A stretch of 64,000 nucleotides of DNA. It comes from Maratus speciosus (lineage: Eukaryota; Arthropoda; Arachnida; Araneae; Salticidae). The DNA lies in the NCBI GenBank assembly GCA_963932465.1, contig OZ010788.1, positions 668,506,484-668,570,483 of the forward strand. Direction: 5' to 3'. The translations under genes and the position numbers were made by a program. This document shows, piece by piece, positions 55,684 through 64,000 of this stretch. Every line of letters begins with the position of its first letter. The first letter of the stretch is position 1. The notes under the pieces are model-generated. The model searched no databases and was not told the origin of the DNA. It saw only the letters and a program-made list of their open reading frames with translations.

Positions 55684-57138
55684 AAAGGGTGGTCATAAAG
55701 TCCCTTCCTGATTACAAAAGAAAAAAATATATGTACAGTCGTGGGAAAAAAGTAAACACCCCTTACTAACTCTGAAAAAAATTATCGTAGGAGAAAGTTA
55801 CTGGTACCACAAGATTGGAGAAAAAGTCTACTTTTAAATGATGTATGTAAAATTTGCTTAGGGTGGCATCTACATATTAAAACGAACCACAACTTTGTTT
55901 TTTCAATAACAGTACACAAATCTGACAGCATAAGTGAGCTCTGCACCCTTCAACTAGCATAAAGACAATATTTTATGCAATTCGTGCGATAAGTTTCCGA
56001 GAAAATAATTATTTTAAAACGAGTGTATTTTAAGATCTGTATCCAAATTGAAGTTCAATACTCGTTTGCTGACCGAGAGATCTCCCTTCTTGATCAAGGC
56101 ATCTGAAGCACCGTTCAAGCAGTCATTGAAGACTGCTAAATTACAGGATAGCATAAGAAATTTCAAAGTATCTAGTCACTTCTTTCATAGAATCCATCAT
56201 ATATATCCGTCATATCCTTAAACCATCTCTTTGCCGTTTTTTAAGCGTAATTTGAAAACTACTTGGGAGAAAAATGTGAAATTTTGGATTTCCATAAAGG
56301 AGGACATAATAAATCTAAATCCATCAAAAAAATTGTAGGTTGCAATTCATAATTTTCTTGAATTTCATAATTCATAATCCATATAATAAAATTATAGAAA
56401 TTGCAAATTCAACGTATTTATGTTTGGGTATTTTAGTATTATTACTACACAAAAAAGTAGCACATTAGGAGTATAATTTCATGAGATATTAAAGAAAAAA
56501 TGAAAATATAATTTAACAATAGAAGCACTAAATTTTGAATATTTATAATTCAAACACTTACCATTAAAAAGAAATTTGGTGTCTAGGCATAGTTTGAACC
56601 GAAGATTTCAAATACCTTGATAAAATTGGGTATTGCCATTGAAAATATGAAGTTTGGGTTCGTTTTAATATGTAGAGGGACCCCTAAGCAACTTTTATAT
56701 ACATCATTTAAAAGTAGACTTTATATCTAATCGTTCGGTACCAGTAGTTTTTTTCTACGATAATTTTTTGAGGAGTTAGTAGGGGGTGTTTACTTTTTTT
56801 TCCACGACTTTACAACAGTGAATCTCGTTCGCCATGCTTATCAGCCATGCTCCAGGAAGTCTAGTCGGCATGCATCACGTGAACTGCAAATACCTCAGAA
56901 GACAGTTAAGAAAATTCTTCATAAACGTCTTACCTTGAATTAAAGTAAAAATCGTGCAACTTCTGCAGCCGAAAGATTGTAATAAACGTGTTGAATATGC
57001 AATTGATATTCTAGACAGTACTGTTATAAAAAATTTCACAAATGTCTTTACAATATATTGAATCAAGCATACACCTAATTATATTAGTTTTTCTGCAGTA
57101 AATTATTGTAATCAGAAAGACTTTAAGACCACCCTGTA
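55684..57138 (+). mobile_element. Tc/mariner-like element with internally deleted transposase
   Basis: AGGGTGGTCATAAAGTCCCTTC at the left mirrors AGACTTTAAGACCACCCT at the right, with ATTACAA/TTGTAAT just inside. On the plus strand from about 56818 the peptide VNLVRHAYQPCSRKSSRHAS then RELQIPQKTVKKILHKRL is the helix-turn-helix start of a Tc1/mariner-like transposase, and after a shift KIVQLLQPKDCNKRVEYAID continues it. The catalytic domain is absent. The element is itself interrupted by copy 3 of the 1.08-kb element. Confidence 0.8.
55732..56815. mobile_element. 1.08-kb long-TIR element, copy 3, nested
   Basis: TACAGTCGTGGGAAAAAAGT at the left and TTTTCCACGACTTTA at the right, inserted at a TA between the left end and the transposase remnant of the host element. 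Same orientation as copy 2. Non-coding. Confidence 0.85.
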
Positions 57139-57209
57139 TATATGAAAACCTCTAAAATGTCAAGTGAAACTTTTGATAAAGAAAATCCTTTTAAATATCA
57201 AAAGACAAG

Positions 57210-57678
57210 TATGTTCTGACCATTAGAAAATTTTCTTCTATATAAATCATGTCAATTAAATAATTTAAATAGTACAAGAAATGACATCAATTTAGCACCA
57301 ATTCATATCAAAGTATATCTGAATCTGAAGTTTGCTGAAAATCCGTGCATTAGTTCTGGAGAGTGAGCTATTGTGGAAACCGTGAAAATGCTCCATAGCA
57401 GTGCTACCTGTTGAGCGATTTACACCAAAAACTAATCAGCACTAATTTATATCGGGTACTAATATAAATTTTTATTAAATTCCGTGCTTTAGTTCTTGAG
57501 ATAAAGCGCCCACAAAATTTGTATCACATACACACAGACAGAGTCACAGACTCGCAGACAGATATTTTGTAAAAACATGTTTTTCGGAATCTCTGACCCC
57601 TAAAACGTGTAAATCCGTCAAAATCCGAATGTCGAAATTTTTCACGAATGCAGTACTTTCTTCTTGTAAAGATAGAAG
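57210..57678. mobile_element. SINE- or LINE-end-like insertion
   Basis: Interrupts an array unit between AAAAGACAAGTATG and AAAATTCAACGAGAAAATCG. It contains ACACACAGACAGAGTCACAG and TTTTTCGGAATCTCTGACCC then CCTAAAACGTG, a composition typical of retroposon 3' regions in arthropods, and ends in an ACTTTCTTCT...AGAAGAAAGT hairpin. The family is not assigned; no open frame is convincing. Confidence 0.45.
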
Positions 57679-58049
57679 AAAGTCAAAATTCAACGAGAAA
57701 ATCGATAGAAAATATATTAGAGATGAATTTCATAATCTAAAATGCGTAATAAAAATTTTAATAAGTAAAATTATTGTAACAATCAACATCACATGCACTG
57801 TTAAAAAACTCCGCAGCAAGGTCGCAAGAGCAAACTTTCGAAATACCATTCCTTACCAAATGCAGTCGAATTAATTGGAAATGAAATAATTTTGAAAAAC
57901 TCGTAAGAATATAATAAAATCATACATCATATCATTCATGCATTCTGAACTTCTTCTGAATTTTTTCAGAGTAGCGAATGCTCAAACAAACAAAAAAAAT
58001 TGCAAAAAAAAGCATTAAAATAACTAAGGTTTAAAAAACTAGGAGAGTT

Positions 58050-58430
58050 TCTTCTTGCTGGAAAACACCTAAAAACCCGATTTTAGCGATCGACTCGTAG
58101 GTTTACCATTGCGTATTCCTGCACCCAAAGGAGATATGACTTGACTGACCGATTGCGTTTTAATATGGGAATCGAGTTTTAGCTAATTCTGGAACTTCAA
58201 CCTCCAACTCGATGAGGTGGTTGTCTCATGGTTCGTACGCCTCCTTGAATTTTGCAGACCGGAAAATTTTTTGGTACCAGTGTTATCTTATAAAAAATCT
58301 CTTCTTAAAAGAAGGTGAAACATTTTGCGCGTTTAACCTACATTTATTTTTCTATAAAAAATATACAGGTAGTTTTCCAGGAGAAATAACTGTATCCGTG
58401 CGAACCATGTTGTCTGTGCTGCCGGCTCTT
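58050..58430. other. Array-unit segment of unknown origin
   Basis: More balanced composition than the rest of the array, with GCACCCAAAGGAGATATGAC and GGTACCAGTGTTATCTTAT. It replaces the usual first part of a unit. Open frames here have no recognised family; could be part of another insertion. Confidence 0.35.
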
Positions 58431-58777
58431 GGTCTAAAAACGTCAAGGATTGTCTACATATTGGATAAAAGCCATTCTCCGCCATCTACCTTCTCTGCAT
58501 CTTCAATGTATAATTCTCGATATGTCCCTGAAAACCCTCGAGATTACAACTCTAGACCACCGAACTACCAGATTCGATATTTATCGTAGTTTTTTGCCTC
58601 TAATATGTGGACAATTTTATAGAATAGAAAGAACTTTTACAAACGGTTCGTCGTAATTTCCTATCACGGTTAATTCTTAAATAATTTCCTTTTCAGCTTG
58701 AATGTATTTATTAAAGTCTTACGCTGTAAAATTGTGTTCACTATTATAAAAAATAAAACGGAAGAAACAAATTTAAA

Positions 58778-60105
58778 AAAATCCCTTCCGGCTCCTCCTA
58801 CAGGCACAGATAGATTTCCAAGTTAAGTAATAATTTCACCAACAAAAACTAAATCATGATTAGAGAAAAACCCACTTTAACAATTTTATCTGGCCGTTTT
58901 TGAGGAGTTTTTAATTTCATTTTTATATAGGAGCTGCCTTTATCAGAATCATGTTATGGCCAGTATTAAAAAAATATTTTTCCATGGTCAACTACTCGAA
59001 ATTTTCAGATACATTTTCCGATTCATTTTTAAAAGAAAAAAACATGAACGTGATTTTTAAGAGATTTATAAGCGACCTATGTTTTTATTTTTCGTTCAAT
59101 TAATCAGAACTTGATTTATAAACAATTATTTTCTCAGTAGGACCCTATTTTCCGTTTTCAACACAATCGTTTCCAGAAGTTCAGTTCAAAATGCCCACTT
59201 TGACATCATTTTTAAAAATATATTGTGCCTCTATCAAAAAATCGACCATTACGGCACATTATATAGTTTCTGTATAAGAGAACCTACCAATTAGATGTGT
59301 TTGAAAGCAAAAATGAATTTAAAAATAAGTCATCGATGTATTCTTAATTTGTGTTTGCTGTAAGAATTGCTCCTATCAAAAACTTGTCAATATAAAAGTT
59401 GTACATAATATTAAGAAGATCTGTAATAAATTCATGCGGATTTGATATCTTGTAAATTGACGAAGTTAAGGATTTTTTTTCTTCTTCAACTTCCCCTTTT
59501 AGTTTTCGATTTTAATTTTTTTGCGGTAAGAATTGGTCCTATCATAAACTTGTCAATATAAAAGTTGTAGATAATATTAAGAAAATTTATAATAAATTTA
59601 ATTGGATTTGATATCTTGAAAATCTACGAAGTTATAAAGTTTTTTCTCCCCAAAGCCGTATTTTTTGCGCGCCTTGAGCCCATTTTTAGTTCTATCAAAA
59701 ATCTGTCATACATACATTTTTGGCCCATTTTTTAGAAGTAATAATAACTTTAAAGTGAGTCGATATGTATTGAATTAAGAAGTTATGGAATTTTTTCGTT
59801 TTTTACAAAACCCTCCCTATTTCCACCCCCTTGGTCCGATTTTGCCCATTCACGAATTTGACCGAGATTTTATGCCCCTTGATTTTATGTAACAGTTTGG
59901 AAAAGATTCGTGCAGAATTATGGAAGTTATCGTGTCCATAAAAAAGTGAGATATATACATATATACTATAGATAGATAGATAAATTTTTTTACTGGGGGT
60001 GGTTTTGGGTTCTAGGGGCATGGTCGGTGTAGATCTGCAAAAAAGTTTTTGAAATTCCAACATAAGGGAGATCCCAATAGGTAGTATTTCATACGAAATC
60101 TACCT
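58778..60105 (+). mobile_element. Copy 3 of the 1.3-1.6 kb element family
   Basis: The head TCCCTTCCGGCTCCTCCTAC, AGATAGATTTCCAAGTTAAG and AACAAAAACTAAATCATGAT and the tail ATACGAAATCTACCT line up with copies 1 and 2. It is in an array unit: left flank AAACAAAT, right flank GCAAATAACATCTAG, while the empty units read CCAAATAAAATGCATCTAG, consistent with a CAAAT-type short duplication. The conserved plus-strand block GGAAGTTATCGTGTCC near 59920 is in all three copies. No transposase. Confidence 0.8.
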
Positions 60106-60590
60106 GCAAATAACATCTAGTTTGGGATATCATTTGAAAAATATGGTATACCAGAAGCAATGATCTAACATATCAAGCGAAACGTTTAATAATCAAAGTT
60201 ATTTGATGTTAAAAGTCATATACACGTCAAAAATTTCAGCGAAGAAAGAGAAGAAAATTATATTCGAAGCATGTTTCACACAGCTGCCAACTCTTTTCTT
60301 ATCACTAATATTTAATCGCAAATTCTGCTTGATTTCATCGTTAAGACTGCTCGCCACTCAGATTCCAAATTCATCTCAGTAATTTTAAGTGTATCAGCGT
60401 TTCATGCATTCGTATATTTAAAATATTTCCTCGGGAAATTAAATAACTCCTTTTCTTGTACTCGTCTTAAAAAATGTCTTTTTTTTTTTAGTTCTCAAAA
60501 ATATTTAAAAAATACAAGCCTAATTTTGTGCGAAGTGTTAAAATCTTACTCACAGTTCGTCCGCTTTTAACATACAAAATATTAAATCAA
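60106..60590. repeat. Remainder of an array unit
   Basis: CATCTAGTTTGGGATATCAT and AAAAATTTCAGCGAAGAAAG follow the order of other units to about 60280, then diverge. CAGCTGCCAACTCTTTTC at 60283 resembles one end of the 32925 MITE. No gene. Confidence 0.5.
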
Positions 60591-60591
60591 G

Positions 60592-61636
60592 TATAATTGA
60601 ACATCTTTTATCCGAAAGTCTCGATTAACCGAAATGCATTTTTAAAGCATTTTTTTTTTACTATTATATTCCTTGTGTGCAAGCGATCCTTTCCTAACCA
60701 CAAGTACATATATATATTTGCGATCCTCTTTCTTAGAATTCTTTTGAATTTAACTTGAGCTCCCGTAAGCTGCGGAGTGAAACGACGAATATTTTGCAAA
60801 ATGTTTGGCATGGTTGGGGCAGCAAGACTGTGATACGGGTGAATTAGTAATATTTGGAAACTTCGGTATAGACCTTCAAAGCAAAGGTAATCGGGACTGC
60901 GAAAAAAAAAAAAAACATACTTTCAAACCCAAAGCGATATAAGTAAGCTTCCTTTCTTAAATGGGAGAGGTAGCCGCAAGATTAAAGGCGAGGTCACATC
61001 AATCAAGGTCGCACGCCACGTAGCGGACGGGGTTAAACTACAGGAAGATGCCTAACTGTTTTCTTACTTCACACCACTAAAATTGTAAAGTTTTTTCACC
61101 TTGATCAATAGCTGAAATGAGTCTGACAAGGCGAAGAAAACTTCGTGGTGTCAACCGCATCTGGAGGCCCTTCTCGCTACGCCATTATTTTGCAATAGAT
61201 GTGATAAACAAAATTTAGTTCCATGAGTGACTAAAGATATAGAACATATGCGCAGATAGTAGATATCCTGCCATATATGACGTCACACTAAAAGCCCGCG
61301 TATGTGTATTATCACCGCGTCCACAAAATGGCGCAACTGTGTTAATTTACGCCCGATTCCAGTATCAAGTTTGCACGCTTACTTATATCGCTTTGTTCAA
61401 ACCCCTCTGAAATATGTTACAGGTACTCAATTTCAAATTTAAAGTTCTGGTAATTTGATCTGGTTTCTATTTTGCTATTGCTTTATATTTTATTAAGCAC
61501 TTGTTAATATAATAAGAAATAGCGCACATATTTCTGCTTAATCTTAAAATTGAAGCATTCTCGAATATCCGAAAATTTCGATTTTCCGAAAGAGGGTCGG
61601 TTCCCAATTCCCCCGGATAATCGAGGTTTTACTGCA
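60592..61636. mobile_element. Tigger/pogo-like element, decayed left end
   Basis: The right end, read inward on the minus strand, is TGCAGTAAAACCTCGATTAT then CCGGGGGAATTGGG, followed outside by TA. The left end TTTTATCCGAAAGTCTCGAT then TAACCGAA is a weaker inverted partner. The CAGTxxAACCTCGATTAxCCG pattern fits Tigger-type TIRs. No transposase; 0.47 kb of it is a nested MITE. Confidence 0.55.
60930..61395. mobile_element. 466-bp element with 19-bp TIRs and 8-bp target duplication
   Basis: CAAAGCGATATAAGTAAGC at 60930-60948 is exactly inverted at 61377-61395. TTCAAACC precedes it (60922-60929) and follows it (61396-61403), with a ninth base also matching if one terminal C is assigned to the flank. 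An 8-bp duplication fits hAT-, P- or Merlin-type elements; the TIR alone does not decide. The interior is GC-balanced (CAAGGTCGCACGCCACGTAG) with no protein recognised. Confidence 0.85.
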
Positions 61637-61639
61637 TAG

Positions 61640-62210
61640 ATTTAAGAAATATTTTGGAGAACTAAGAAAAAAAAGAAGCATTCTTTAAGAAAAGTACACA
61701 GAAATAAAGTAGTTAAAAATATTAATTTCCCGAGGAGATATTTTATATAATGCTTAAAATATTAAAATGCATGAAACACCCATAGACTTAACATTACTGA
61801 GGGAAATTCGGAAGCTGAGTAATGAACAGCCTTAACAATAACAAAAGCGAAAAGTTGTCATCTAGAATTTCAAGATGCAAAATGTCTAAAAATTTTTGTA
61901 ATTCCTAGAAATATTTTAATCAAAATTAAAAGAAAAAAATAAGCGAGAAAGTAACATTTTGTTTTCCTTTTGCGAAGCTGTCGAATAACTTGAAATTGAA
62001 ATAATTTATCAAAACTAGGTAGATTATAATAAAGTCATGCACATATTCATAAATTATGAAAAAAGAGCAGAAAACATACAACAACAAGAAAATAGTTTCC
62101 AAGAAACAACAAAAAAGCATTAAACTGAGGTATAAAAAATTGGACATTTAAAAAACTATATCTTTCTAAAATTAATATCACTTCCAGCGCTTCAAAAATA
62201 CCTTTTCTTT
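61640..62210. repeat. Last partial unit of the right array
   Basis: TTGTAATTCCTAGAAATATT, AGCGAGAAAGTAACATTTTG and CTTTCTAAAATTAATATCAC parallel other units with more divergence. No gene. Confidence 0.6.
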
Positions 62211-62576
62211 AATATGGATACTATTAAAATATCTAGAAGGGGTGAGTTCGCGATTAGCGTGAAGCTAAGGACCCAGTATAAATATAAAATTGTTATACTA
62301 AAAGTTTTTTCATTAATAATGAAAGATAGAAATTTATTTTCTTACCTTTCTGGTAAAGCAGACATTCGCTGGTTTCCTTCATATGAAAACAACCTATCAA
62401 TTTTTATTTAATGAGTAGATATTGTAAATCGTGAAAAATATCTTCTTAGAATGATGCAGATGCACTTGTAGAGAAAAAACTATTTAATGCACGACGAATT
62501 CTGGGTTACATGGATGCACACACACACACACTAAAAAAGAGTAAAATAAAAGGGTTAAATATGGATACTATAAAAG
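62211..62576. other. Spacer with a short CA run, nothing else recognised
   Basis: CACACACACACA at 62518-62531. No open frame or repeat match with support. Confidence 0.4.
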
Positions 62577-63019
62577 TGATAACATTGGAAATCCAGTAGG
62601 AGATGTAAGTCTTCCATTGAACAAAGAGTTAACGCACGAAAAACCGTGCGTCTTGGCCTCACAAAATCGGGCCATCAAGTGAAGAAGTAAAAAGGGGCCC
62701 ACAAGAGTTAAAACAGAGTAAAAAAAAAACTTGAAACAATACAGACTGCTTAACAAGCAAAAAGGTCCTATTTAAAATCAGTCTATCAGAAAAGTTCTGT
62801 GGTGCTGCGATCTGTTGACGCCTTTTCGAAACAAAAGTCTTTTACACAGTCCTTCGGTAGTTTGTGATCTTACGCCACGATAACTCAGGGAAGTGTCGCC
62901 ATCTTGGAACATATTTCACAACTAAAAAAAACGCGTTGCATATTTCACGAGGAAATTGTCATTTCACAAGCGAAGTGATGTTGGACATAAAATTACTTAC
63001 ACTGTGACGTTTTCCAACA
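62577..63019 (-). mobile_element. Putative 3' LTR of the Ty1/copia element
   Basis: The minus strand starts TGTTGGAAAACGTCACAGTG immediately after a polypurine tract, as expected of a copia LTR, which usually begins TGTTGG. The outer end is placed at CCAATGTTATCA (minus strand, 62577), which restores a TG...CA pair and a 443-base length, but the second LTR is outside the window so this edge is a guess. No target duplication can be tested. Confidence 0.55.
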
Positions 63020-63030
63020 CCCCCGCTTTT
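63020..63030 (-). promoter_or_regulatory. Polypurine tract
   Basis: Minus-strand AAAAGCGGGGG between the pol stop codon and the LTR start. Such tracts prime plus-strand DNA synthesis in LTR retrotransposons. Confidence 0.8.
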
Positions 63031-63034
63031 TATG

Positions 63035-63991
63035 TCAAACCGACGAGCGTAGAATGTTTAACTTGTTTCTCAAACACTCGAAATGAGGCTTAGGCAACGG
63101 CTTGGTGAGCACGTCTGCCAGCATTAACTTCGATGGACAATAAGTTATTTTGATTATACCATTCTGGCATAGATGTCTGATGTGGTGATACTTAACTTCC
63201 ACGTGTTTAGTCCTTGTCTGTGCCTTTTCGTTTTCGGTCAATCTTATGGCTGATAAGTTATCTTCGTACAATGTTACGGGTAGTTGTTGACACAGTTCGA
63301 GGTCATTTAACAGGTCTAACAACCACGAAATCTATTGACCTGCATTAGAGGCAGCGATATATTCAGCTTCCGTGGACGAGAGTGCTGTGCAACTCTGCTT
63401 CCTCGATGACCATGCCAATATATTATTTCCTAATTTAAACAAGTTTCCAGTGGTTGATTTCCTGCCTATTCTGTCGTTTCCCCAATCGGCATCGCTATAT
63501 GCCGTTAGGATTGGAGGTTTTGTTTTATCTATGACGAATTTAAGATCTTTGGTAGTAAGCAGATATCTAATTAATTTCTCGATAGCTTGCCAATCGACTT
63601 CCCTTGGGGATTCATTCCATCTTCCCAGGATGTTAACGACTGATGCTATGTCGGGTCTAGTTAAAGTTGCAATGTATAGAAGCCCTCCTATAGCCTGTCT
63701 AAATTTTACGTTATCTCCCATTAGTTTCCCGTTTGGATCTAGATTAAAGTAGTTAGTATTCATGGGTGTATACGTAGGCTTACCATTTAACAAATTGAAT
63801 TTTTCTGCGATTTGTATTATTTTGTGTTCCTGGTCTAATTCTAGATTACCGTTTGCTTTTTCCTTTATGTTTATGCCTAAATATTGTGTTACTTGACCCA
63901 AATTTTTGATTTCGTATTGCTTTGATAATTCAGTGTATATTTCGTGTGTGTCTGTTTTGTCTCCTGCGACTAAGATGTCATCAACATACAC
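63035..63991 (-). pseudogene. Ty1/copia polyprotein 3' end (RT and RNase H), one nonsense codon
   Basis: Continuous minus-strand frame entering from beyond the window. It begins with MYVDDILVAGD, the RT YVDD catalytic box, then the RT thumb (LGQVTQYLGINI, ATLTRPDIASVV). RNase H follows: LTAYSDADWGNDRIGRKST with catalytic D, AWSSRKQSCTALSSTEAEYI with catalytic E, and KHVEVKYHHIRHL. The end VLTKPLPKPHFECLRNKL is the usual copia C-terminus. TAG at 63332-63334 interrupts the frame between AASNAGQ and ISWLLDLL; the frame is otherwise intact to the stop at 63035-63037. Low decay suggests a fairly recent insertion. Gag, protease, integrase and most of RT lie outside. Confidence 0.93.
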
Positions 63992-64000
63992 TATTATGTA

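Larger units (their letters stand above)
46800..62210. repeat. Right tandem array, units of about 1.05 kb
   Basis: A marker (TTTTCTAAAxTCAATATCATTTC, CTTCGAAAATxTCTTC, AGACACAAxCAGAAAGC) occurs near 47115 (decayed), 50330, 51363, 52662, 55186 and 62160. The bare spacing is 1035 bases between 50330 and 51363; the longer gaps shrink to about 1.05 kb after removing the inserted elements listed separately. Other shared blocks per unit: TTTATTTATGGCTGGTTTTAAT, TCTAGTTTGCGATAGTATTTGA, AAATTCAACGGGAAAACAGG and AATCATACATCATATCATTC. Small frames at the same place in each unit are not preserved at protein level. No gene is supported in the array. Confidence 0.85.

Noticed and set aside
63372..63752. 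126-codon plus-strand open frame
   Set aside because: It lies antisense to the copia RNase H/RT region, which carries clear catalytic motifs.

Overview
This window looks like repeat-dense, non-genic DNA from an arthropod nuclear genome. It is very AT-rich with GC-rich islands. The families present (BEL/Pao and Ty1/copia LTR elements, Tc1, mariner-like and Tigger/pogo-like transposons, a Helitron, and many small inverted-repeat elements) fit an arthropod, perhaps an arachnid, but nothing names the species. No intact host protein gene, rRNA or functional tRNA was recognised. Almost every open frame is short, lies in simple sequence or is a fragment of a transposon protein.

Layout. 0-21.8 kb: an old tandem family of about 1.05-1.1 kb units (clearest at 9.7-11.4 kb and 16.7-17.6 kb), cut by foldback elements (0.77-1.76 kb), two decayed Tc1 transposases (4.96-6.06 kb minus, 7.35-8.23 kb plus), a BEL/Pao pol fragment (8.26-9.37 kb), TTAA-flanked MITEs, a 3.6 kb element carrying a 150-bp satellite (12.2-15.8 kb) and a MITE with a 9-bp target duplication (18.39-18.79 kb). 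21.82-27.66 kb: a 5.8 kb foldback structure bounded by inverted TAGTGATGGGCGAT ends and a perfect 8-bp direct repeat, built from GC-rich tandem arrays in inverted orientation. 28-33.3 kb: a palindromic transposon derivative, a duplicated locus with two MITE insertions whose empty sites survive in the sister copy, and the first of three copies of a 1.08 kb long-TIR element. 35-43 kb: nested transposons, including a decayed mariner-like transposase with long inverted repeats and the tail of a Tigger-like transposase. 44.5-46 kb: a smaller foldback with a tRNA-like segment. 46-62.2 kb: a second tandem array of about 1.05 kb units used repeatedly as an insertion target (Helitron, TTAA MITE, two copies of a 1.3-1.6 kb element, nested Tc/mariner relics). 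62.58-64 kb: the 3' end of a Ty1/copia element on the minus strand, with RT/RNase H, polypurine tract and a putative LTR, running off the window.

The parts do not form a pathway. The content is a layered record of transposition into two tandem arrays. Because the arrays and duplications supply uninterrupted sister copies, several insertions can be delimited, at least partly, from the sequence alone. Boundaries marked approximate were judged by eye.
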